Origin: an uncultured Synergistia bacterium
GTDB taxonomy: Bacteria; Eremiobacterota; SpSt-956; JAKJGF01
Assembly (NCBI GenBank): GCA_937888925.1
Contig: CALARM010000754.1
Span: 1 to 18,968 of the forward strand
Direction of reading: 5' to 3'
Length of the DNA: 18,968 nt
Shown here piece by piece: positions 7,318 to 13,923 of this stretch. The position numbers and the translations under genes were made by a program. Position 1 is the stretch's first letter; every line of letters begins with the position of its first letter. The notes beneath the pieces are model-generated. The model had not been told where the DNA came from and did no database searches. It saw nothing but the letters and a program-made list of their open reading frames with translations.

Positions 7318-8626
7318 ATCGACATATGTCCAGAGCAAGTAAAGACAATAATTTTACAGTACTTTTAAAAGAAGCCTCATCAATATCAAACTCCGGAGTA
7401 TGACCTCTGAGCATTACTTCTTTACCTGTCACGTCGCTCAGATTGGCTCCCACTCCTATATTTGTAGCAAGACCGCCTTTTTCCTGCACCCTTTTCATCA
7501 TATAAGTAAAATCTTCACTTCCTCCTTCGGCAGGAGAAGTGACAAAAGAAAAACCACCTGCTTCTTCTGCAATTTTTTCAACCCTTTCTGCAAGTTTTTT
7601 ATCACTCTCTGCACTGCCTGCACTTCCCATATTTTTTATTTCAACCGTACAGTCATACATCATTGCAGAAGCTTTTAATACCTGTAAAGCTTTTTCATAC
7701 ATATAATCACTTACTTCATCATTTATTCCTCTTGTTTCTATAACCATGTGAGCCCTGTCACAGATTACATTTCTTCCTGTGCCGGCAATTAATTTACCTG
7801 CATTTACCCTTGTTGCACCCTTGCTGTGTCTCGGTATGGCATAAAGATTTAACACGGCAGACGCTGCTGCCATAAGGGCATTTTTACCTTCTTCCGGTTT
7901 ACCTCCTCCATGAGCAGACTTACCTGTAAAAAAAGCGTCAAATTTCTGTGTTGCGAAATATCCGCTCATACCTGCAACTATTTCACCTGTTTTCCATTTA
8001 CTTGAAATATGATGACCTATAAGATAATTTACATCATCAAGTATGCCTGAACTCACCATGGATTTAGCCCCTCTTACTCCTTCTTCTGCAGGCTGAAAAA
8101 TCAATTTTACAGTGCCGTGAATAGAATCTTTCATTTTCATTAAAACCTCTGCCATACCGAGTCCAACTGCAGTATGGGTATCATGGCCGCAGCCATGCAT
8201 AACACCTCTGTTTACAGAAGAAAAGCCATCCCTGAAAGGTATGTGTTCAGGACTGTCACTTTCAACAAGGTCAAGACCATCCATATCGAAACGGAATGCT
8301 ACCACAGGCCCTTCTCCCATCTCTAATATCCCGACAAGGCCGGTAAATCCGTCTTTAAATAATTCTATAAATTCCCTGTCTCCGCCCTGGTCTATGGCAC
8401 GTATGAAATGTGATTGAAGCACTTCCTGCGAAGGAAGACCCATTCTATCTTCGTCATTTATAACCTCTCTGCCTGCTTTTAGTTTATAACCAAGCTGGGC
8501 CAGTCTTGCTGCCACAAGAGAAGCTGTACGGAATTCCGTCCATGCAGATTCAGGGAAGCGATGAAAATCTCTGCGATAGGAAATTATTTTCTTTTCAATT
8601 CTATCCAGAATTTCATTGATCGTCAT
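7316..8626 (-). CDS. abgA: M20-family amidohydrolase, AbgA-like
   Basis: A 436-residue metallohydrolase of the M20 peptidase family. It is closest in pattern to AbgA, one subunit of p-aminobenzoyl-glutamate hydrolase. AbgA-like hallmarks are the RRDFH opening, GREV...RMGLP (about residues 53-65) and DGFTGLVG. The metal site is intact: HGCGHD (C146, H148), PAEEG (E181, E182), and GHH near 205. The long GKSAHGG stretch marks the dimerisation lid domain. The ATG at 8626 is preferred because AAGAAGGTGA lies just before it; the upstream GTG at 8635 falls inside that site. In Escherichia coli AbgA works with AbgB, but no abgB partner is next to it here, so it may be a homodimeric aminoacyl- or aminobenzoyl-glutamate hydrolase. 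It is divergent from the TPR gene. Confidence 0.88.
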   Translation of the reverse strand: MTINEILDRIEKKIISYRRDFHRFPESAWTEFRTASLVAARLAQLGYKLKAGREVINDEDRMGLPSQEVLQSHFIRAIDQGGDREFIELFKDGFTGLVGILEMGEGPVVAFRFDMDGLDLVESDSPEHIPFRDGFSSVNRGVMHGCGHDTHTAVGLGMAEVLMKMKDSIHGTVKLIFQPAEEGVRGAKSMVSSGILDDVNYLIGHHISSKWKTGEIVAGMSGYFATQKFDAFFTGKSAHGGGKPEEGKNALMAAASAVLNLYAIPRHSKGATRVNAGKLIAGTGRNVICDRAHMVIETRGINDEVSDYMYEKALQVLKASAMMYDCTVEIKNMGSAGSAESDKKLAERVEKIAEEAGGFSFVTSPAEGGSEDFTYMMKRVQEKGGLATNIGVGANLSDVTGKEVMLRGHTPEFDIDEASFKSTVKLLSLLALDICR

Positions 8627-8668
8627 AAAAATCACCTTCTTATTTTTTTATAATATTATATATTAAAA

Positions 8669-8697
8669 TTGTATTTTTTCCATATTTATGATATATA
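8669..8697 (+). promoter_or_regulatory. Candidate sigma-70 promoter for the 15-repeat TPR gene
   Basis: TTGTAT (8669-8674), a 17-base spacer and TATATA (8692-8697), about 75 bases before the ATG at 8772. The region is very AT-rich, so chance matches are likely. Confidence 0.35.
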
Positions 8698-8704
8698 TTA
8701 TTAC

Positions 8705-8718
8705 AGTGATCAGTGATC
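8705..8718. repeat. Two-unit heptamer in the TPR gene leader
   Basis: Two AGTGATC units in tandem, sharing the GTGA core of the other intergenic heptamers. Together they read as an overlapping TGATCA palindrome, which could also serve as a small operator. They lie about 55 bases upstream of the TPR start. Confidence 0.6.
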
Positions 8719-8771
8719 AGTATTTCTGACTATGACTTAAAGAGATCATCATAGAGAGAGGTCTTAGAACT

Positions 8772-10388
8772 ATGAATCAAAATAAAGCAGATGAAATGAT
8801 TGCCAGAGGACTGGATTTTTTTCATCAGGGAAATTACGAAGAGGCAATTAAATGTTATAATGATGCCATAGCATACAGTCCCAAAAATACAAAAGCATGG
8901 ATAAACAAAGGGAAAGCCTGTGCAGATCAGGGGAAATATGATGAAGCAATCAGATGTTACGATAAAGCCATATATATTAATCCTAACTACATAAAAGCCT
9001 GGTACAACAGAGGTGTAGCTTACGGCGACCAGGGAAAATATGAAGATGAAATAAAATGTTATGACAAAGTGCTGGAAATAGAACCGAAAGATATTGATGC
9101 CTGGTATAATAAAGGTCTGGCGCTGATCAGTCTCGGGAAATACGGTGAAGCAGTAAAATGTTACGATAAAACCCTGGAGTTAAATCCCGCATGTGTTGAT
9201 TCCTGGTATAACAAAGGTAAAGCTCTGGCACTTCACAGGAAATTTAACGAAGCAATCATATGTTATGACAGGGCTATTGAACTTAAACCTGAATATCTTA
9301 AAGATCTGTGGTACAATAAAGGTGAGGCCCTGGCAAATTTCGGGAAACATGAAGATGCCATAAAAGCTTACGATACAGCCATACAAATTGCCCCTGAATA
9401 CGCATCTCCCTGGTGCGGCAAAGGTAATGTTTTATATGCACTCGGACAATATAAAGAAGCAGCTGCATGTTATGACAGAGCATTAAAGATTAAACCTGCA
9501 TATGCAGATGCATGGTATTACAAAGGTGTAGTAATGAATGAACTGGGAAAACATGATGAAGAAATACAATGTTATAATGCAGCTATAAATATTAATCCGT
9601 CATATGTAAAGGCTCTTTATAGCAAAGGTTCAATAATGGCGGTTCAGGGACATCACAGGGATGCTGTTCAATGTTATGATAGAGTTTTAGTCATAACCCC
9701 TGAAGATTATCGTGTTTACATTGATAAAGGTAAATCCCTGTCTGCTCTTGGAGAATATGAAGAAGCAATTAAGTGTTTCAATATAAGTCTGGAACATTAT
9801 CCCAATGATGATTTTATCTGGTATGATAAAGGTAAAGCCCTGTCCTCTCTGGAAAAATATGAAGAAGCACTTGAATGTTATGAAAAAACATTGAGTATTT
9901 ATCCGGAACATGCCTATGCACTCTATAAAAAAGGAACAACACTCTTTGCCATGGGAAAATACAGTGATGCTATTAAATCTTTCGATAAGGTTCTGAAATC
10001 TGTTAAAGACGATTATATGGTTTATTATGATAAAGGCAAAGCACTGGCATATATGGAACAGCATGGTGAAGCAGTTAAATGTTTCACTAAAGCTCTAAAA
10101 ATAAATCCCGGCCATACTGACTCCTGGAATAGCAAGGGAGAAAGTTTAATCATGCTAAAAAAATTCACCTCTGCTATTGAATGCTATAATAAAGCAATAG
10201 AATTAGCTCCTTCGTCAACGATAGCTTTCTGTGGTAAAGGACTGGCTCTGTACAAACAAAAAAAATATGAAGATGCACTGGAATATTCCGAGAAAGGTCT
10301 TGAAATAGAGCCGGGTAATTCTTCTCTGGAAGACCTGCACAAGAAATGTATTAATAAACTGGCAGTTAATTATGGATATATAAAATAG
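8772..10388 (+). CDS. Protein made of fifteen tandem TPR repeats
   Basis: A 538-residue protein consisting of fifteen 34-residue tetratricopeptide repeats (repeat five has one extra residue) plus a C-terminal tail of about 20 residues. Each repeat follows the pattern W-Y-N-K-G then G-K-Y-E-A-I-K-C-Y-D-K-A and a closing P. There is no signal peptide or membrane helix, so it should be cytosolic, and no catalytic domain is attached. Such solenoids are protein-binding scaffolds; the partner is unknown. The leader has a weak GAGAGAGG ribosome binding site. The TAG stop overlaps the first unit of a 13-unit heptamer array. A single-TPR remnant at 15857-15964 on the other strand resembles this protein, suggesting that such genes multiply and decay in this genome. 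Confidence 0.95.
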   Translation: MNQNKADEMIARGLDFFHQGNYEEAIKCYNDAIAYSPKNTKAWINKGKACADQGKYDEAIRCYDKAIYINPNYIKAWYNRGVAYGDQGKYEDEIKCYDKVLEIEPKDIDAWYNKGLALISLGKYGEAVKCYDKTLELNPACVDSWYNKGKALALHRKFNEAIICYDRAIELKPEYLKDLWYNKGEALANFGKHEDAIKAYDTAIQIAPEYASPWCGKGNVLYALGQYKEAAACYDRALKIKPAYADAWYYKGVVMNELGKHDEEIQCYNAAININPSYVKALYSKGSIMAVQGHHRDAVQCYDRVLVITPEDYRVYIDKGKSLSALGEYEEAIKCFNISLEHYPNDDFIWYDKGKALSSLEKYEEALECYEKTLSIYPEHAYALYKKGTTLFAMGKYSDAIKSFDKVLKSVKDDYMVYYDKGKALAYMEQHGEAVKCFTKALKINPGHTDSWNSKGESLIMLKKFTSAIECYNKAIELAPSSTIAFCGKGLALYKQKKYEDALEYSEKGLEIEPGNSSLEDLHKKCINKLAVNYGYIK

Positions 10389-10477
10389 TGAGCAGTGACC
10401 AGTGAGCAGTGACCAATGACCAGTGACCAGTGACCAGTGACCAGTGACCAGTGACCAGTGACCAGTGACCAGTGACT
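10387..10477. repeat. Thirteen-unit AGTGACC heptamer array
   Basis: Thirteen 7-bp units. Nine are exactly AGTGACC; variants are AGTGAGC (units 1 and 3), AATGACC (unit 5) and AGTGACT (last). It begins inside the stop codon of the TPR gene and fills almost the whole gap before the end of moeA. Variant units lie mainly at the edges, with a uniform core, as expected from slippage in the centre. Confidence 0.95.
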
Positions 10478-10491
10478 GATCACTGGTTACT
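10464..10491. other. Hairpin at the end of the heptamer array
   Basis: Positions 10464-10475 pair with 10480-10491 over 12 bp with one G-T wobble and a four-base loop. It lies between the converging TPR and moeA genes. There is no T-run on either strand, so it is not a standard intrinsic terminator, but it could protect 3' ends or block readthrough. Confidence 0.6.
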
Positions 10492-10492
10492 G

Positions 10493-11701
10493 CTAAAACA
10501 ATATTACTTCCACCATTTCACCCTTTTCCAGGAGGTCAACAAGTGCAGGTATTTCTATATAGCCGTCCGCTTCCGACATGCTCGTTATGGCTCCTGATGT
10601 TTTAAAGGCAGGTTCAACTTCTCCATTGACTATTTTCACAGTGAGAAATTGATGCCTTCCCACAGTGGAAACAACCCTTTTAGAGAGAGGTAATTTTGTT
10701 TTTCTTACAATATCTTCAGGGAGACGGCCCGCTTTTCTGAAGAGAGGCACTAGCATGACATATGCATTTGAAAGACAGGAAGAAGGATTCCCCGGCATTC
10801 CGAAAACCAGCGTATCATTAATTTTACCGAAAAGAGTAGGTTTACCGGGTTTTACTGCTATACCATGGAATAAAACCTCTCCATGACGGGCCAGAGCCTC
10901 TATAATAACATCCCTCTCCCCTACCGAACTGCCTCCTGAAAATATGAGACAATCGACATTCTCATATAAACGTATAACTTCTTCTACTTTTCCTATTTCG
11001 TCTTCAATTATCTCTTCATGGATAAAAGCATTTACGCCATGGGAAGTCAGGACGGCATGGAGCGTATAGGAATTCACATCATAAATCTGTCCTGCTTCAA
11101 GTGCCGCTCCGGGAGTTCTTACTTCATTTCCGGTCGGTATAATGACTGCTTTCGGTTTTCTGTAAACGTCAATGTATTCCATACCAAGAGCTGCCAGAAC
11201 ACCTGTTTTTGCAGGTGTCAGGAAATCACCTTTTCTTAAAACGACAGAACCATTCAGAATATCTTCTCCCACAGGGGAAATATTCTGCCCAGGATATACG
11301 GGTTTATAAACAAGTATATCTTCTCCGTCTTTTTCAGTATGTTCTACCATAACAACAGCGTCTGCACCTTCCGGTATCATGGCCCCTGTAGCAATCTGAG
11401 AACATTCGCCGCTTTTTATGGCACAGAGAGGTTCCATACCTGCATGTATTTTATCGACACATTTCAACCTTACAGGTTTAAACTGTCCTGCAGAAAAGGT
11501 ATTTTCACTTATAACTCCATAGCCGTCCATAGCAGATCTTGCAAAAGGAGGAACATTTATCCCGGAAATTACATCCCGTGAAACAACTCTTCCTGATGAC
11601 TCAAGTATATGTATTTTCTCTTCTTCCTCAATTTCTTTTACGGACGAAAAACAGATCTCCATTGCTTTATCAAGTGTTATAAGAGAACCTATGGGTTTCA
11701 T
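10493..11701 (-). CDS. moeA: Molybdopterin molybdenumtransferase MoeA
   Basis: A 402-residue MoeA-type enzyme, which inserts molybdate into adenylated molybdopterin to finish the molybdenum cofactor in the cytosol. Visible family signatures are VPPFARSAMDGY (residues 50-61), ATGAMIPEGADAVV (about 104-117), GGSSVGERDV in the MoaB-like central domain, and PGNPSS after it. Length matches the family (about 400). GAGGAG lies about ten bases before the ATG at 11701. It is 12 bases downstream of moaB on the same strand, forming a two-gene unit. No molybdenum enzyme or molybdate transporter is seen in the window, so the cofactor must serve enzymes encoded elsewhere. Confidence 0.95.
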   Translation of the reverse strand: MKPIGSLITLDKAMEICFSSVKEIEEEEKIHILESSGRVVSRDVISGINVPPFARSAMDGYGVISENTFSAGQFKPVRLKCVDKIHAGMEPLCAIKSGECSQIATGAMIPEGADAVVMVEHTEKDGEDILVYKPVYPGQNISPVGEDILNGSVVLRKGDFLTPAKTGVLAALGMEYIDVYRKPKAVIIPTGNEVRTPGAALEAGQIYDVNSYTLHAVLTSHGVNAFIHEEIIEDEIGKVEEVIRLYENVDCLIFSGGSSVGERDVIIEALARHGEVLFHGIAVKPGKPTLFGKINDTLVFGMPGNPSSCLSNAYVMLVPLFRKAGRLPEDIVRKTKLPLSKRVVSTVGRHQFLTVKIVNGEVEPAFKTSGAITSMSEADGYIEIPALVDLLEKGEMVEVILF

Positions 11702-11713
11702 GTAAAGTCTCCT

Positions 11714-12217
11714 CTATTTAAAAATTTCCATAACCATATGGCCTATTTCAGGCAAAACAAGTTTTTCCATGGCAAGAGTAACTGCCTTCGGTGATCCCGG
11801 AAGACATATAATGAGAGTGCTCCCTGCAACGCCTGCCATTGCTCTGCTCATCATAGCAGCAGTCCCTATTTCTTTATAACTGAGATAACGGAAGAATTCT
11901 CCAAAACCGTCAAGTTTCTTATCAAGCATTTTCTCTAAAAGATTAACCGTTATATCCTTTGAGGAAATACCTGTACCTCCGTTAAATATAATGGCTTCTG
12001 CCCGGAACCATGTCAGTTCATTTTCCACAAAGGTTTGAATAATATTTGCATCATTTTCTATAATAATAGAATCTACTATCTTATGGGAATGTTTTTCCAG
12101 TATTTCTCTTATAAGTTTCCCCGATGTGTCCGTTTCCTTTGTCCTGGTATCACTTACTGTTACAACCAGAACTTTTACACTCTTACGGGATTTTTCTCTA
12201 TGTTCTTCAAGACTCAT
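11714..12217 (-). CDS. moaB: Molybdopterin adenylyltransferase-family protein MoaB/MogA
   Basis: A 167-residue protein of the MogA/MoaB family, which binds molybdopterin and, in active members, adenylates it before MoeA acts. The NGGTGIS-x-KD-x-T stretch is the family's molybdopterin-binding loop, and GFGEFFRYLSY and CLPGSPKAV are further family marks. One difference from the usual motif is K in place of R in GGTGxxxRDxT. Length fits MoaB (about 170) rather than longer fusions. AAGGAGGT precedes the ATG at 12217. It is the first gene of the moaB-moeA unit; the 329-base region upstream contains the shared control region. No molybdenum-cofactor riboswitch pattern was recognised there. Confidence 0.93.
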   Translation of the reverse strand: MSLEEHREKSRKSVKVLVVTVSDTRTKETDTSGKLIREILEKHSHKIVDSIIIENDANIIQTFVENELTWFRAEAIIFNGGTGISSKDITVNLLEKMLDKKLDGFGEFFRYLSYKEIGTAAMMSRAMAGVAGSTLIICLPGSPKAVTLAMEKLVLPEIGHMVMEIFK

Positions 12218-12308
12218 TTAGCTGACCTCCTTAATGATTTTAATGAATTATATAACTTTCGCCGAAAAAAGACAATGAAAATTATTTACGAAGGAATTAT
12301 TTAATACT

Positions 12309-12329
12309 CACCATTCACCGCTCACTACT
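12309..12329. repeat. Three-unit CAC-type heptamer block
   Basis: CACCATT, CACCGCT and CACTACT in phase. CACTACT is also a unit of the right halves of the elements at 839-901 and 13811-13908. Only the right-hand type is present here, with no GTGA-type half beside it. Confidence 0.65.
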
Positions 12330-12380
12330 CAATTAAATTATAATAAATTATGAAGTACAATATAAAATATAAAAAAACTA

Positions 12381-12409
12381 TTACACTTTTGTAATAACTA
12401 TGATATATT
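12381..12409 (+). promoter_or_regulatory. Weak candidate promoter for the coiled-coil operon
   Basis: TTACAC (12381-12386), a 17-base spacer and TATATT (12404-12409) upstream of the gene at 12547. The match is modest in a strongly AT-rich block, and other choices within the block are nearly as good. Confidence 0.25.
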
Positions 12410-12546
12410 ATTATCAAATAATACAGTAATACTATGTTTATTGGGACTGTAAAAACATAAGAGGTAATAAGAAAGTCGTTCTGCTTCGCGACAGGATAGA
12501 ATTCTGAGGTCTTTCAGTTAAAATCTGAAAAAAGGAAGTGTTATCA

Positions 12547-13050
12547 ATGTCTGAACAGATATTAAAAGAAATTCTTTCTGAATTGAGAGAAGTAAAATCA
12601 GATATAAGAGCATTAAAAGAAGGACAGGAGTTTTCTAAGACCGAATTAAAGAAAGATATTAAAGATGTATCCTGTATGATAGAAACCTTTGGAAGTAGAT
12701 TTGATACTATAGATTCTGAAATAAAAAGCCAGGAGTTTTTTAAGACCGAATTAAAGAAAGATATTAAAGATGTATCCTGTATGATAGAAACCTTTGGAAG
12801 TAGATTTGATACTATAGATTCTGAAATAAAAAGCCAGGAGTTTTTTAAGACCGAATTAAAGAAAGATATTAAAGATGTATCCTGTATGATAGAAACCTCT
12901 GGAAGTAGATTTGATACTATAGATTCTGAAATAGCAGGAATTCACAAGAAACTGGACAGACAAATTGCTGTATCTCGGTCCAATTCGGCAAAACTCAGAG
13001 AATTAGAAATTCGCGTTGAAGATCTGGAAGTGTCACCTCCTATTAAATAA
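12547..13050 (+). CDS. Coiled-coil protein with a triplicated 35-residue unit
   Basis: A 167-residue, highly charged, coiled-coil-forming protein of no recognised family. Residues 1-27 are helical and rich in E, L and K. Then a 35-residue unit starting EF-x-KTELKKDIKDVSCMIE is repeated 2.9 times, with two changed residues (S/F and F/S). A C-terminal coiled-coil of about 40 residues ends in SPPIK. Thirty-five residues equal five heptads, so each extra copy keeps the coiled-coil register. Each unit has one cysteine that could cross-link strands. The ATG at 12547 is chosen over the GTG at 12538 because AAAGGAAG overlaps that GTG. It heads a probable operon with the next two small genes (gaps of 53 and 32 bases). 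Confidence 0.82.
   Translation: MSEQILKEILSELREVKSDIRALKEGQEFSKTELKKDIKDVSCMIETFGSRFDTIDSEIKSQEFFKTELKKDIKDVSCMIETFGSRFDTIDSEIKSQEFFKTELKKDIKDVSCMIETSGSRFDTIDSEIAGIHKKLDRQIAVSRSNSAKLRELEIRVEDLEVSPPIK
12628..12933 (+). repeat. 105-bp direct repeat, 2.9 copies, inside the coiled-coil gene
   Basis: Units start at 12628, 12733 and 12838; the third stops at 12933. Adjacent units differ at one base each (C/T near 12634 between units 1 and 2, T/C near 12899 between units 2 and 3). The near identity, including third codon positions, indicates very recent duplication. Confidence 0.95.
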
Positions 13051-13103
13051 ATTGCAAGAAAAAAACCTGATAAGTTCATAATATAGCTGAAAGGAGAATA
13101 ATT

Positions 13104-13451
13104 ATGCCTACAGTAACAGCTCAGGAAAAACATAATGAAGAAGAAATATATTTTCAGGATAAAAATATTATCATAACAAGCAAAAAAATATCTGTAAGAA
13201 AAAAAACTTATATTTTTTATACAGTAACGATTGAAATGCCTTTATCCAATATATGTTCCTGTGAAGTAAAAACTTTTCATAAAAGTGACCCGTGCCGTCC
13301 TACCAACTATTACGAATTTTCCCTTGCCATATTTTTACGTAAAGAAATGCAATGGAAAAAAGTTATTATAAGCAAAAACAGAAATTATCTCGATATGCTC
13401 CAGACTATCTTGACAGATGCCCTGGGTAATCGCTATAATGGTGGCAACTGA
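13104..13451 (+). CDS. Small basic protein, possibly DUF6232-like
   Basis: A 115-residue protein without signal peptide or membrane helix. An acidic start (QEKHNEEEIYF) leads into QDKNIIITSKKISVRKKTY, strand-rich with alternating charges. That opening resembles DUF6232-type and PH-like domains, in which a short strand pair of the form VTSxRxxxxxKTY is followed by an 'I-x-S-V' strand. The resemblance is by eye and moderate. A C-terminal helix (YLDMLQTILTDAL) closes the fold, as in PH domains. GGAG precedes the ATG with good spacing. It is the second gene of the unit led by the coiled-coil gene, which hints at a shared role, unknown at present. Confidence 0.72.
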   Translation: MPTVTAQEKHNEEEIYFQDKNIIITSKKISVRKKTYIFYTVTIEMPLSNICSCEVKTFHKSDPCRPTNYYEFSLAIFLRKEMQWKKVIISKNRNYLDMLQTILTDALGNRYNGGN

Positions 13452-13483
13452 TTTGTAAATATTTTTTTATTAAAGAGGAACTT

Positions 13484-13696
13484 ATGTATAAAAGACCACA
13501 TATGAAAATATTCAATTTTCAGGGCCCTTATATTCAGGCCGGAATTATTCTGTCATGTTTCCCTGTGATTTCCAGGGAAAAGGATTCCTCTTTAATTTTA
13601 AAAGATCCTTCCGAAATACCTTCAAAAATCCTCACAAAGTACAGCAACACCATAACTAGACAGGGGCTGCCAGTTAATGCCCCTGCAGGAAAGTAA
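13484..13696 (+). CDS. Small hypothetical protein, uncertain
   Basis: A 70-residue frame with a well-placed ribosome binding site (AAAGAGG, 13472-13478) before the ATG at 13484. It lies 32 bases after the preceding gene. The product is basic, proline-containing and matches nothing I recognise. Near its end the DNA has an inverted repeat (13661-13667 with 13679-13685, CAGGGGC/GCCCCTG), which is unusual inside a real gene and may instead mark the 3' end of the operon transcript. Position and ribosome binding site argue for a gene; composition and lack of family argue against. Confidence 0.35.
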   Translation: MYKRPHMKIFNFQGPYIQAGIILSCFPVISREKDSSLILKDPSEIPSKILTKYSNTITRQGLPVNAPAGK

Positions 13697-13769
13697 TCTT
13701 AATATTTTTCTTTCTGTCAGCCCCGTAAGTAATAATCATAATTTATATATTTAGATTCAGATACATGGT

Positions 13770-13791
13770 TTGTTGTATAACAATCTATAAT
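13770..13791 (+). promoter_or_regulatory. Palindrome next to a -10-like box upstream of thrS
   Basis: A dyad TTGTT-GTAT-AACAA (13770-13783) lies two bases before TATAAT (13786-13791). The TATAAT has no good -35 partner, which is what an activator-dependent promoter looks like. If it is the thrS promoter, the whole heptamer element at 13811-13908 would be in the leader RNA. Regulator unknown. Confidence 0.3.
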
Positions 13792-13810
13792 CAGTGATGT
13801 GAGCAGAATC

Positions 13811-13908
13811 GTGACTGGTAACGCGTGACTGATGGTTCGTAATACGTATTTTCACTTTTCACTTCTCACGACTCACGACTCACGACTCACTATTCACTAC
13901 TCACTAGA
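13811..13908. repeat. Fourteen-unit phased heptamer dyad upstream of thrS
   Basis: Fourteen contiguous 7-bp units. The first six are of the GTGA/GTAA type (13811-13852, one diverged) and the last eight of the CAC type (13853-13908), including three exact CACGACT. The strand of the core flips at 13852/13853 without loss of phase, as in the 839-901 element; both have TTT just before the flip, followed by CACTTTT. The last unit runs directly into the thrS ribosome binding site. Confidence 0.85.
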
Positions 13909-13923
13909 AAAGGAGAGATAAAA

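Larger units (their letters stand above)
12218..12546. other. Divergent intergenic region, no gene seen
   Basis: A 329-base region between moaB (-) and the coiled-coil gene (+). It holds three CAC-type heptamers near 12309-12329, a very AT-rich block at about 12333-12420 suited to divergent promoters, and two small potential hairpins in the plus-strand leader (12475-12492, and 12512-12517 with 12525-12530). The second hairpin ends where the ribosome binding site begins. No recognisable riboswitch or small RNA. Confidence 0.6.

Noticed and set aside
7400..7678. 92-codon plus-strand frame opposite the M20 gene
   Set aside because: It lies inside a well-supported gene on the other strand and has no ribosome binding site or family features.
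9687..10064. 125-codon minus-strand frame opposite the TPR gene
   Set aside because: It is a mirror of the repetitive TPR coding sequence, and its product is an FIIF-rich low-complexity chain.
10387..10477. Tandem array as a possible CRISPR
   Set aside because: The unit is 7 bp with no spacers; CRISPR repeats are above 20 bp with unique spacers. No cas gene is nearby.
12218..12340. Molybdenum-cofactor riboswitch upstream of moaB
   Set aside because: The region before the moaB ribosome binding site is short of conserved G/C-rich stems and shows no pattern I recognise as the Moco motif.
13697..13923. T-box leader upstream of thrS
   Set aside because: No T-box consensus (TGGNACCGCG-like) or antiterminator pair was found; the leader is taken up by heptamers.
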